A stretch of 7,831 nt of DNA from CAILLO01 sp964579735 (GCA_964579735.1 CAZOHH010000093.1:1-7831), one strand, 5' to 3'. Positions 1 to 6,335 are shown, counted from the first letter of the stretch. A program made the numbers and translations. Notes: generated by a model from the letters alone, not told the origin.

Positions 1-145
1 CGGGGTGGATCACGGCGTGGCCCAGGTTCCCGTTCGCGACGTGGCACACCGTCACTTTCGCGCCCTGCTGCACATAGCGGGCGAGGGTGCCGAAGCACGC
101 GATCTCGAGGTCGTCCGGGTGGCAGCCGACGGCAAGCACGTTCAT
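1..145 (-). CDS. PIG-L (LmbE-like) deacetylase family protein, N-terminal part only
   Basis: The reverse strand reads from an ATG at 145 leftward through the window edge, giving 48 residues with no stop, so the 3' part is missing. A clear GGAGG lies at 158-154, eight bases before the start. The N-terminus is a beta strand followed by C8-H9-P10-D11-D12-L13-E14, then FGTLARY and a second strand, VTVCHVANG. This matches the PIG-L/LmbE family signature (usually AHPDD), whose His and second Asp bind zinc and act in catalysis. Known members remove N-acetyl groups from GlcNAc-type conjugates such as mycothiol or bacillithiol precursors and chitobiose. The usual Ala before HPDD is Cys here. It is transcribed divergently from the rightward cluster across about 300 bases. 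Deacetylase activity on an N-acetylated sugar is inferred from family membership; the substrate is unknown. Confidence 0.85.
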   Translation of the reverse strand, partial: MNVLAVGCHPDDLEIACFGTLARYVQQGAKVTVCHVANGNLGHAVIHP

Positions 146-192
146 TCGGTAATCCTCCACGGCGTTACGGCCTTCCAAGCTTCATGGCCTAT

Positions 193-198
193 ATTCTA
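193..198 (-). promoter_or_regulatory. Possible -10 element for the leftward PIG-L gene
   Basis: On the minus strand this reads TAGAAT, five of six matches to TATAAT, about 48 bases upstream of the leftward ATG at 145. No good -35 box is found at 16-18 bases upstream, so it would need an activator or a non-standard sigma factor. It is a weak call. Confidence 0.25.
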
Positions 199-225
199 CA
201 CTCCCGAGCGGCAAGTGGACCAGCG

Positions 226-241
226 ATGCATTTCCTTGCAT
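226..241. repeat. Inverted repeat, candidate operator
   Basis: ATGCA (226-230), six bases, then TGCAT (237-241) make a perfect 5-6-5 inverted repeat in the divergent intergenic region. This is the size of a dimeric regulator's site. It overlaps TTGCATACCAC (236-246), which recurs imperfectly as TTGCACACCGC (270-280), 9 of 11 matches and 34 bases downstream. Either pattern could be a binding site for a regulator controlling both directions. Chance is not excluded for arms this short. Confidence 0.3.
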
Positions 242-323
242 ACCACTTCGACTCGCGCCGTGCTATCCTTTGCACACCGCCGGCGTCGCGAAGTTCAAGG
301 GGTGCTACGTGATGGCATCAAGC

Positions 324-339
324 TCCTCGACCTCGAGGA
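324..339. repeat. Inverted repeat TCCTCGA-cc-TCGAGGA, candidate operator
   Basis: A perfect 7-base inverted repeat with a 2-base centre lies 39 bases upstream of the putative -35 box of the rightward promoter. The two-base spacer is too short for an ordinary RNA hairpin, so a protein binding site (activator position) is the more natural reading. It lies outside any credible gene. No regulator is encoded in the window to pair with it. Confidence 0.35.
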
Positions 340-378
340 TCCGTGATGATCTACTACGGCGCCGCGGACACAGTTTCA

Positions 379-407
379 TTGGGGGACCTTCAGGGTTCTG
401 CTATAAT
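379..407 (+). promoter_or_regulatory. Sigma-70-type promoter with extended -10, driving the rightward cluster
   Basis: A perfect TATAAT hexamer lies at 402-407, preceded by TG at 399-400, giving the extended -10 form TGCTATAAT. A partial -35 box, TTGGGG (379-384), sits exactly 17 bases upstream. The predicted transcription start is near 413-415, leaving a leader of about 30 bases before the small ORF at 444 and about 122 bases before the oxidoreductase start at 536. In such a GC-rich region a perfect TATAAT is unlikely by chance. This is the only strong promoter seen in the window, and the genes to its right are tightly spaced, so it probably serves the whole cluster. Confidence 0.7.
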
Positions 408-443
408 TCCACTGAGTGCATAAATGAACCGGAGGTGCTTAAC

Positions 444-521
444 ATGCCCAAGGTCCCTCTGGCTTTCCTCGGAGACGTTTCCATACTTACGGCTGACATC
501 GCGGCGCTGGTTGCCGCATAG
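444..521 (+). CDS. 25-residue hydrophobic small ORF, possible leader peptide
   Basis: The ATG at 444 is preceded by a good GGAGGTG (431-437) at 6-base spacing, and the frame closes with TAG at 519-521. The product is 25 residues, beginning MPKVPLAFLGD, with 15 of 25 residues Ala, Leu, Val or Ile. It lacks the classic signal peptide arrangement (a single Lys, and Asp within the hydrophobic stretch). It starts about 30 bases after the predicted transcription start and ends 14 bases before the oxidoreductase ATG, so its translation could be coupled to that gene. There is no run of one regulatory codon as in amino-acid attenuators. It could be a leader peptide, a real small protein, or the remnant of a longer gene; I do not recognise it. 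Reading farther upstream in frame (from 270) runs through the promoter and has no ribosome binding site, so the short form is preferred. Confidence 0.45.
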   Translation: MPKVPLAFLGDVSILTADIAALVAA

Positions 522-535
522 ACAGGAGGTCCCGC

Positions 536-1570
536 ATGCCCCAGACCATCCGGTTCGGTATCATCGGTTGTGGAGCAATAGGGCACTGGCATGCCAAAGC
601 CCTGCAGGGCCTCGCGGACTCGGCGCTCGCCGGCGCCGCAGACGGTCTCCCGGCGCGGGCCGTCGAGTTCGGGCGCACCTACGGCGTCACGGCCTTCGAG
701 ACGCCCGAAGACCTGTTCGCGTCACCGGACATCGACGTCGTCTGCATCTGCACGCCGAGCGGACTCCACGCCCCGCTCGCGGTCCAGGCCCTGGACGCCG
801 GCAAGCATGTCGTCGTCGAGAAGCCCATGGCCCTGTCCCTTGCCGATGCGGACCTCGTGCTCGAGGCCGGGATCCGAAACGGGAAGAGGATTGCCGTGAT
901 CTCCCAGTTGCGCTTCTCGCCCGCCGTTCGGCTGCTCAAGGAGGCCGTCGACCAGGGACGTCTCGGGCGGCTCGTGATGGCGGATCTGGTGATGGAGTAT
1001 CATAGGACGCAGGAGTACTACGACCAGGGCGGCTGGCGCGGCACGTGGGCCATGGACGGGGGCGGCGCCCTCATGAACCAGGGCATCCATGGCATCGACC
1101 TGCTGCAGTACGTGATGGGTCCCGTGAAGAGCGTCTCGGCGCGCATCGCTACGCTGGTCCGACGAATCGAGGTCGAAGACACGGCCGCCGTCGTCATCGA
1201 GTTCGAGAGCGGCGCTCTGGCGACAGTCCAGGCCACCACGTCGGTGTACCCCGGCTACCCTCGCCGGCTCGGCATCCACGGGGACCGGGGCAGCATCGTC
1301 CTCGAGGAGGACAGCCTGGTCGCGTGGGACCTCCTGGACCCTGGCGAAGGCCCCTTGCCGGTGCTCGGGAAAACGTCGAGCAAGGCGTCCAGCGACCCCG
1401 GTGCGGTCGGCACAGAAGGCCACATCCGCCAGCTCGGGGATTTCGCCGACGCCATCCGCACGGGCCGACGCCCGCTCGTCGATGGCGCGGAAGGCCGCAA
1501 GGCCATCGAGATCATCCTCGCCGCCTATGAGTCCTCAAGGGAGGGCCGACCGGTCCTTCTCGGGAGATAG
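536..1570 (+). CDS. Gfo/Idh/MocA family NAD(P)-dependent oxidoreductase
   Basis: This 344-residue protein is a typical full-length member. The start is fixed by AGGAGGT (524-530), five bases before the ATG. Residues 1-120 form the Rossmann domain: the dinucleotide-binding G11-C-G13-A-I-G16, a CTPSGLH segment, and the family hallmark E95-K96-P97 that contacts the nicotinamide and substrate. The C-terminal alpha/beta domain carries GGGALMNQGIHGIDLL, with N181, H185 and D188 in the positions of the active-site His/Asp pattern. Known members oxidise or reduce a hydroxyl group on sugars, inositols or sugar acids, or open glycosides by transient oxidation. It is the first enzyme of the cluster, and the downstream sugar isomerase-like barrels fit an oxidised sugar or cyclitol as substrate. 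No signal peptide is seen, so it is cytoplasmic. The exact substrate cannot be assigned. The family call is firm. Confidence 0.95.
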   Translation: MPQTIRFGIIGCGAIGHWHAKALQGLADSALAGAADGLPARAVEFGRTYGVTAFETPEDLFASPDIDVVCICTPSGLHAPLAVQALDAGKHVVVEKPMALSLADADLVLEAGIRNGKRIAVISQLRFSPAVRLLKEAVDQGRLGRLVMADLVMEYHRTQEYYDQGGWRGTWAMDGGGALMNQGIHGIDLLQYVMGPVKSVSARIATLVRRIEVEDTAAVVIEFESGALATVQATTSVYPGYPRRLGIHGDRGSIVLEEDSLVAWDLLDPGEGPLPVLGKTSSKASSDPGAVGTEGHIRQLGDFADAIRTGRRPLVDGAEGRKAIEIILAAYESSREGRPVLLGR

Positions 1571-1606
1571 AACGGACTGCCCTCGCACGGAGAACCCGGC
1601 GGGGGA

Positions 1607-1621
1607 GGGGGTGACGCCCCC
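1607..1621 (+). promoter_or_regulatory. GC hairpin abutting the ribosome binding site of the dehydrogenase
   Basis: GGGGG (1607-1611) and CCCCC (1617-1621) enclose TGACG, a strong short stem that ends directly before AGAAGGTG (1622-1629). No T-run follows, so it is not an intrinsic terminator. It could hold the ribosome binding site exposed, protect a processed mRNA end, or slow read-through from the upstream gene. The stem is short and the region very GC-rich. Confidence 0.35.
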
Positions 1622-1635
1622 AGAAGGTGCAAACC

Positions 1636-2895
1636 ATGAGCAACACGTTCAACCCGTACGACAACTACCTGGAAGTCATGGAGAGAGCCGCGAAGATGCT
1701 GGGGCTCGCGCCCAACGACTATGTGGCGCTGAAGCAGCCGGAGCGCGAGCTCAAGGTGTCGGTGCCGGTCGAGATGGACGATGGGCGCATCCAGGTCTTC
1801 GAAGGCTGGCGGGTGCAGCACTCGAGCTCCCGGGGACCCTGCAAGGGCGGCCTGCGGTACCACCAGGACGTGAACATCGACGAGGTCAAGGCGCTGGCGG
1901 CGTGGATGAGCCTGAAGTGCGCGGTGGTCAACATCCCGTACGGGGGAGGCAAGGGCGCGGTCAAGGTGGACCCGTCGAAGCTCAGCCAGCACGAGCTGAA
2001 GAACCTGACGCGCCGGTACACGGCGATGATCCTGCCGCTGATCGGGCCGGAGCGCGACATCCCGGCGCCGGACGTCGGGACCAATGCCGAGGTCATGGGC
2101 TGGATCATGGACACGTACAGCATGTTCATGGGATACACGGTGCCGGGCATCGTGACGGGCAAGCCGATCGACATCGGGGGTTCGCTCGGGCGCCGCGAGG
2201 CGACGGGCCGCGGCGTGATGTTCGTGGTGCGCGAGTACCTGCACCGCAAGGGCATCCCGATGATCGCGACGCGCGTAGCCGTGCAGGGCATGGGCAACGT
2301 GGGCGGCACGGCGGCGCAGCTGCTTTCCAACGAGGGCTGCCGGATCGTGGCGGTGAGCGACGTGTCGGGCGGCCTCTACAACGCGGCGGGCCTGAAGGTG
2401 AAGGAGATCGTGGAATACCTGTCGAAGCGGGGGAACCGGTTGTCGGACTTCGATCAGGCGGGCGCGAAGCATATCACGAACGAGGAACTGCTGGTCTGCG
2501 ACACGGACATCCTGCTTCCCGCGGCGTTGGAGAACCAGATCACGGCGGAGAACGCGGCGAAGGTGAAGGCGTCGATCATCGTCGAAGGCGCGAACGGTCC
2601 GACGACGGCGGAGGCGGACGCGATCCTCGAGCAGCTGGGCAAGAAGGTGGTTCCGGACGTCCTCGCGAACGCGGGCGGCGTGGTCGTGTCGTATTTCGAG
2701 TGGGTGCAGAACATCCAGTCGCTGATGTGGGACGAAGAGGAGATCAACCGGAACCTGGAGAAGATCATGATCCGGGCGTTCAACGAGGTGTGGGAGGCGA
2801 CGGCGTCCCACGACACCACGATGCGCATGGGCGCTTACATGGTCGCCATCGGGCGCATCACCAAGGCCAAGAAGATCCGCGGCGTGTTCCCGTAG
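1636..2895 (+). CDS. gdhA: Glu/Leu/Phe/Val-type dehydrogenase, probably catabolic glutamate dehydrogenase
   Basis: This 419-residue enzyme has the usual length of the hexameric NAD(P)-dependent type, interconverting glutamate with 2-oxoglutarate and ammonium. The ATG at 1636 is chosen because AGAAGGTG (1622-1629) sits 6 bases before it; the GTG at 1627 would lie inside that site. The catalytic domain has K70-GGLRYH, K94, the lysine motif PYGGGKG with K106, and D146 in APDVGTN, all residues known to bind glutamate or catalyse hydride transfer. The Rossmann domain has GMGNVGG (G218, G220, G223), with D242 in VSDVSGGLY. That part resembles the NAD-linked RocG/GudB enzymes of Bacillus, suggesting a catabolic, NAD-preferring role, though cofactor choice is inferred. 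Codons here favour G endings (gcg, acg, tcg) more than the neighbours' C endings, hinting at a different history or expression level. A branched-chain or aromatic amino acid dehydrogenase is a less likely alternative. Confidence 0.93.
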   Translation: MSNTFNPYDNYLEVMERAAKMLGLAPNDYVALKQPERELKVSVPVEMDDGRIQVFEGWRVQHSSSRGPCKGGLRYHQDVNIDEVKALAAWMSLKCAVVNIPYGGGKGAVKVDPSKLSQHELKNLTRRYTAMILPLIGPERDIPAPDVGTNAEVMGWIMDTYSMFMGYTVPGIVTGKPIDIGGSLGRREATGRGVMFVVREYLHRKGIPMIATRVAVQGMGNVGGTAAQLLSNEGCRIVAVSDVSGGLYNAAGLKVKEIVEYLSKRGNRLSDFDQAGAKHITNEELLVCDTDILLPAALENQITAENAAKVKASIIVEGANGPTTAEADAILEQLGKKVVPDVLANAGGVVVSYFEWVQNIQSLMWDEEEINRNLEKIMIRAFNEVWEATASHDTTMRMGAYMVAIGRITKAKKIRGVFP

Positions 2896-2960
2896 GGTTC
2901 ATGCCGGTCCGTCCCCTACCGACCGAGAAGAAGAGCAGCAGATACGAAGGAGGTACTAGA

Positions 2961-4019
2961 ATGGCCTATCAAGGAGTTCTCGAGGATATCCGCAAGAGCG
3001 TCGCCCTGCAGGTCCCCGACCGCACGCCCGTCTTCGCGTGCAGCGAGGAATTCGACGTCCGCATGGCGGGAGCGATGTACGATGTCTACAACCGCGACGC
3101 GAAGGTGATGGCCCGGTGCCAGAGCGAAGCCATCAAGCGCTTCGGCTACGACTGGGCCTGGCTCCAGGTTGACGACTGCATCGAATTCGAGGTGTTGGGC
3201 GTGGGCTCCAAGGGCTCCGGCAACATCCTCCCCGCGACCTGCGACTACCTGCCTGCGACGCGAGCGACCCTGGACCGGCTGAAGATGCCGGACCCGAAGC
3301 GCGACGGCCGCATGCCGGTGCTGCTCGAGGCCATCAAGCGCCTCAAGGACGAGTTCGGCGACACCATCTGCGTGACGGGGCGCACCGCGGCGCCCTTCTC
3401 CTCCGCGTCCCTGATGTACGGCATCAGCGAGACCATGGTCCTGATGTACGACGACCCGGAACTGCTCATGGACACCATCCGGTTCTGCACGGAGATGCAG
3501 ATCGCGTTCGGGCTCGCGCAGATCGAGGCGGGCGCGGACGCCCTCTGGTTCGGCGACTGCAACGCTTCGGGCCACCTGATCTCCGTCGACCAGTACAACG
3601 AATTCGCCGTCGAGGGCGCTCGCCAGTGTGCGACGGCCTACCGCGACGCGGGCGGCTGGAGCTGGTACCACGCCAGCGAGCACAGCCCGGAGCACTTGAA
3701 GGCGCAGGCCGCGACAGGCGTCAGTGCGGTCAGCATCGGCCCCGGCCTCGACATCGCGCTGGCCAAGGCCGCCATCGGTGACCGGTGCTGCATCCTCGGC
3801 AACGTCGACCCGATCCTGAGCCTGCTGCAGGGAACCGAAAAGGAAGTCGTCGAAGCGACGAACCGCATCTTCGCTGCCGGCAGCAAGGGCGGCGGATACC
3901 TCTTCAACACCGGCGAGATGGTCCCGCGCGACATCCCCGAAGCCAACATGGTCGCCATGGTCCGCACGGCCCGCGCCGCGGATGCCGCCCGCGCCGCCGC
4001 CGCGAAGTCCGGCCGCTGA
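2961..4019 (+). CDS. Uroporphyrinogen decarboxylase (URO-D) superfamily protein, non-haem type
   Basis: This 352-residue protein starts at an ATG preceded by a perfect AAGGAGGT (2947-2954) at 6 bases. The family is recognised by the N-terminal PDRTPVF (20-25), a GADALWFGD segment, the strand G280-N-V-D-P284 and the C-terminal block GGGYLFNTGEMVP followed by PEAN. The superfamily includes HemE, which decarboxylates uroporphyrinogen, and the zinc-dependent methyltransferases MtaA/MtbA/CmuA, which move methyl groups between corrinoid proteins and coenzyme M or tetrahydrofolate. This protein fits neither. The MtaA HxC zinc motif is H237-A-S239 here, the late Cys (or HemE's His in GHG) is E319, and HemE's N-terminal RQAGRY is absent. 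No corrinoid protein is encoded nearby. It most likely belongs to the large unassigned URO-D group found in environmental bacteria. Its C-terminus is an Ala/Arg-rich tail. The reaction is unknown; a non-porphyrin substrate is inferred from context. Confidence 0.88.
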   Translation: MAYQGVLEDIRKSVALQVPDRTPVFACSEEFDVRMAGAMYDVYNRDAKVMARCQSEAIKRFGYDWAWLQVDDCIEFEVLGVGSKGSGNILPATCDYLPATRATLDRLKMPDPKRDGRMPVLLEAIKRLKDEFGDTICVTGRTAAPFSSASLMYGISETMVLMYDDPELLMDTIRFCTEMQIAFGLAQIEAGADALWFGDCNASGHLISVDQYNEFAVEGARQCATAYRDAGGWSWYHASEHSPEHLKAQAATGVSAVSIGPGLDIALAKAAIGDRCCILGNVDPILSLLQGTEKEVVEATNRIFAAGSKGGGYLFNTGEMVPRDIPEANMVAMVRTARAADAARAAAAKSGR

Positions 4020-4027
4020 GAAGCGGA

Positions 4028-4729
4028 ATGTCCGCGAAGGTCCTCGACGTCACGGGTCCGATCCGCGAGGGGATGTGGAACTACGAACCGCCCTTCCCGC
4101 GATTCCGGATGGCACCGCTCCCGCCCGTCCCATGGGCGGGGGTGCGCGTGCTGTGCGAGACCTTCGACGGCCTTCACTCCCAGACCGGCACCTACCTCGA
4201 GACCCCCGCCCATTTTCTCGGCGCGGACCAGGCACCGATGGTCGACGACCTCCCCATCGAGCTCCTCGTCGGCATCCCCGCCGTGGTGCTGCACCTCGAG
4301 CGCGTCGCGGGACCCTATGCGACGGGGCGCGGACGAGCCCCCATCACCGCCGAGGACCTCGAAAGAGCCGCTGGCGGCCAACCGATTCCCCCCCACTGCG
4401 CGCTGCTCGTCTCCACGGGCTGGGGGCGCTATTGGATGGATTCTGCGTATCTCTCCGACTCGCCCTATTTCCGGGCTTCGGCCATCGCCTGGCTGCTCGA
4501 GCGGAAACCTTTCCTCCTCGGCTCGGACTTCGCCCGCTGGGAGAACCTGGAGCACCGCGAAGGTTTCTTCCCCGATTTCTACGCGAGCGGCTGCCTGATG
4601 CTCGCCCCCCTCGTCGACCTCGAGAAGTGGGATTCGGACCGGGCGCGCCTCACCGCGCTGCCGCTGCGGATCCCCGGAACGAGCTGCGTGCCCTGCCGCG
4701 CGGTCCTGGTCGAGGAGGAAGCCCCATGA
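4028..4729 (+). CDS. Cyclase (kynurenine formamidase-like) family hydrolase
   Basis: This 233-residue protein begins eight bases after the URO-D stop. Its Shine-Dalgarno site is weak (GAAG/GCGGA just upstream), so translational coupling is likely. A longer reading from 3785 overlaps the URO-D gene and is rejected. The N-terminus, DVTGPIREGMWNYEP, is the characteristic opening of the family. The signature HxGTHxDxPxH appears as H50-S-Q-T-G-T-Y56-L-E58-T-P-A-H62-F: the central metal-binding His is Tyr and the Asp is Glu. Later blocks LLVSTGWGRYW and LLGSDFARWE match the family fold. Known members are metal-dependent hydrolases acting on N-formylkynurenine, isatin or cyclic amides, and polyketide cyclases. 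The substitutions suggest altered metal binding or an atypical substrate, though H50 and H62 remain. Its stop overlaps the next start as ATGA (4726-4729). Family confident; reaction unknown. Confidence 0.85.
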   Translation: MSAKVLDVTGPIREGMWNYEPPFPRFRMAPLPPVPWAGVRVLCETFDGLHSQTGTYLETPAHFLGADQAPMVDDLPIELLVGIPAVVLHLERVAGPYATGRGRAPITAEDLERAAGGQPIPPHCALLVSTGWGRYWMDSAYLSDSPYFRASAIAWLLERKPFLLGSDFARWENLEHREGFFPDFYASGCLMLAPLVDLEKWDSDRARLTALPLRIPGTSCVPCRAVLVEEEAP

Positions 4730-5595
4730 TCGACCGGGACTTCATCCGCTACAGCCTCGAGCTCATGGATATCCGCTCCGGTGACGTCCTGCTCGTGCAC
4801 AGCGCCCTGAGCGCGATCGGACGGGTCGAGGGCGGCGCAGACACGGTCGTCGACGCGCTGCTCGACGCCATAGGACCCGAGGGCACGCTCGTCATGTCGA
4901 CCCTGACCGGCTGGGCTGCGCCCTTCGACCCCGACCGCACCCCGTCCGCCGTCGGACTGGTGTCGGAGCGCTTCCGCCTGCGCCCCGGCGTCCTGCGCAG
5001 CCGCCACCCCGTCCATTCCGTCGCCGCCTTCGGCCGTCACGCCGCGGAAGTCGTCCGCGGGCACGAGGACTGCGCCACCGGCTGCGGCCCCGGCACCCCC
5101 TACGACACGCTGGTCCGCCTCGGCGGCAAGGTGCTGCTCCTCGGCGTCGACCTCGACCGCAACACCACGATGCATACGCTCGAGGAGTTCGCCGACGCCT
5201 TCTACCTCCTCCGCCTCGACATCCCCGCGCCGGTATGGCAGGGCGCCGCCGATGGCGCCCGATTCACGCTGCGGAAGTTCCCGCCCGGACACCGCGACTT
5301 CCTCTCCCTCACGCCGCGTCTGCGCGCCGCCGGCGCCCTGATCGAAGGCCGCATCGGGAGCGCCGTCGTCAAGGTCCTCGACCTGCCGAAGTTCGTCGAA
5401 GTCGGACTCGCGGCGCTGGCCGAAAACCCGGAGACCTTCCTCTGCCGCAACCCACACTGCCCCTTCTGCCGCTGGGCCCGGCTCGTCCGCACCGGCGGAC
5501 CGGTGGACCTCGACGGATTCCGCGGACGGGGATGCCTCGACCCGACCTGCGAAATCTGCCGCGTGGAGGAGAATGCCGTCGATGGTCGAGTATAG
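4726..5595 (+). CDS. Aminoglycoside 3-N-acetyltransferase (AAC(3))-like acyltransferase with cysteine-rich tail
   Basis: This 289-residue product overlaps the cyclase stop by four bases (ATGA), and GAGGAGGAA just upstream serves as ribosome binding site. Residues 1-235 follow the antibiotic N-acetyltransferase (AAC(3)/YokD) family: DVLLVHSALSAIG near the N-terminus (acetyl-CoA site), GTLVMSTLTGW, SRHPVHSVAAFG, TPYDTLVRLGGKVLLLGVDL and the active-site region NTTMHTLEE with H150 and E153/E154. Known members transfer an acetyl group from acetyl-CoA to an amine; the related FrbF acylates a phosphonate intermediate. The oddity is the last 50 residues, with two identical spacings: C240-x4-C245-x2-C248 and C270-x4-C275-x2-C278. 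This looks like a zinc-binding or metal-cluster module absent from resistance enzymes of about 265-270 residues. In this operon it is more likely a metabolic acyltransferase, or a hydrolase of the same fold, than a resistance gene. Confidence 0.88.
   Translation: MIDRDFIRYSLELMDIRSGDVLLVHSALSAIGRVEGGADTVVDALLDAIGPEGTLVMSTLTGWAAPFDPDRTPSAVGLVSERFRLRPGVLRSRHPVHSVAAFGRHAAEVVRGHEDCATGCGPGTPYDTLVRLGGKVLLLGVDLDRNTTMHTLEEFADAFYLLRLDIPAPVWQGAADGARFTLRKFPPGHRDFLSLTPRLRAAGALIEGRIGSAVVKVLDLPKFVEVGLAALAENPETFLCRNPHCPFCRWARLVRTGGPVDLDGFRGRGCLDPTCEICRVEENAVDGRV
5565..5571 (+). promoter_or_regulatory. Ribosome binding site inside the AAC(3)-like gene that leaves the next start ambiguous
   Basis: GGAGGAG sits very close to the ATG at 5573 (about 3 bases from GGAGG), while a second in-frame ATG at 5582 is 12 bases away. 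Neither spacing is ideal, so the TIM-barrel protein may start at residue 1 or residue 4 of the longer form. The first conserved strand begins after both. Confidence 0.5.
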
Positions 5596-6313
5596 CTTCG
5601 CCAGCCGCCAGCCGCTGCTCCCGGACCTCGAGCCGGTCCTTGCCGCCGCCTCGGCTCTCGGGATCGGCCTCGTCGAGATCTCCGAGGACCTCTCCGCCGT
5701 GGACGCGCAGACCCTCGAATCCTGCCGCCGGCAGCTCATTGAAAGCCGGAAGCGGATCGGCCTCCTCGACTCGCCCGTGCCCGTCGACGACCGCGCCGCA
5801 TACCGTCTCGTTCTCCGAAACGCCGCGCTGCTCGGAGTCGACCGCGTCAAGGTCCCCACGAAGGACATCTCGACACCTGAACCCCTTCGCGAGATATGCC
5901 GCATGGGCCGCGCCTACGGCATCCGCATCCTTCTTGAAAACGAGGGCGAAGGTCCACTTTCCACCGAACCCGGTCTCTCCGAGTTGCTGCGTTCCCTTGG
6001 CCCCGAGTCCGCCGGCTGGATCCTCGACCCTCTTGGGTTCGTCCGCCAGCGCCTCCACCCTTTCTTCCAGGTCTTCTACCATTCGAAGCTCAAGAACGAT
6101 GTCGCCATGCTGCGCATCCGCGACGGTTGCTTCGAGGACGGCGTCCCGACCCTTCCTGGCGAAGGTGACGGGGAGATCAAGGAACTCGTTTCGATTCTCC
6201 TCGCGCGCAGTTTCCGAGGTCCTTTCTCCTTCGGCTCCATAGAGCCAGGCCTGGATCCAGACGATTGCCGCGCCTCTCTCCGCGCCTTCCAGGACATGCT
6301 CCTGTTCCTATGA
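5573..6313 (+). CDS. Sugar phosphate isomerase/epimerase-like TIM barrel, divergent at the metal site
   Basis: This 246-residue protein overlaps the preceding gene by 23 bases, so the two are probably translationally coupled. It fits the xylose isomerase-like (AP endonuclease 2) TIM-barrel superfamily: VEYSFASRQ on strand 1, LGIGLVEIS with E35, a strand LGVDRVKVP, GIRILLENEGEG with E122, GWILDPLGFV with D152, and SFGSIEPGLD with E224. The metal site of active epimerases is Glu-Asp-His-Glu. Here the His-bearing strand, normally HxKD, reads LRIRDG (R181, D184), so the ligand His is replaced by Arg while the other three acidic positions remain. The following PGEGDGEI matches the family's substrate loop. 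It is shorter than the next gene's 297-residue relative. It may be an isomerase with a changed metal site or a catalytically altered partner of its neighbour. The family call rests on motif order and is good; the substrate is unknown. Confidence 0.8.
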   Translation: MPSMVEYSFASRQPLLPDLEPVLAAASALGIGLVEISEDLSAVDAQTLESCRRQLIESRKRIGLLDSPVPVDDRAAYRLVLRNAALLGVDRVKVPTKDISTPEPLREICRMGRAYGIRILLENEGEGPLSTEPGLSELLRSLGPESAGWILDPLGFVRQRLHPFFQVFYHSKLKNDVAMLRIRDGCFEDGVPTLPGEGDGEIKELVSILLARSFRGPFSFGSIEPGLDPDDCRASLRAFQDMLLFL

Positions 6314-6335
6314 GACGGTAGACCCCATCGAACGA

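Noticed and set aside
236..269. TTGCAT (236-241) with TATCCT (264-269) as a second rightward promoter
   Set aside because: The 22-base spacing is too long for a sigma-70-type promoter and the -10 is poor.
5..346. Rightward open frame of 113 codons over the left end
   Set aside because: It is antisense to the PIG-L N-terminus, whose HPDD motif and ribosome binding site are convincing, and has no ribosome binding site of its own.
1525..2811. Long antisense open frame of 428 codons opposite the dehydrogenase (similarly 4579-5904 and 6076-7446)
   Set aside because: Long antisense frames are expected in GC-rich genes with G/C-ending codons. The translations are rich in Arg, His and Asp or low in complexity and show no family motifs, while the opposite strand has clear conserved domains.
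1401..4019. A long open frame that would make an 872-residue protein ending in the URO-D domain
   Set aside because: Its first part reads the oxidoreductase end and the whole dehydrogenase gene out of frame, giving a low-complexity Arg/Gly-rich translation. The ATG at 2961 with AAGGAGGT is the true start.
3785..4729. N-terminally extended cyclase starting inside the URO-D gene
   Set aside because: The extra 81 residues are an Arg/Pro-rich shadow of the URO-D coding frame; family homology starts at the ATG at 4028.
4726..5595. Annotation as an antibiotic resistance gene
   Set aside because: The context is a metabolic cluster, no mobile element or integron is nearby, and the cysteine-rich tail is unlike resistance enzymes; family resemblance alone does not show resistance.
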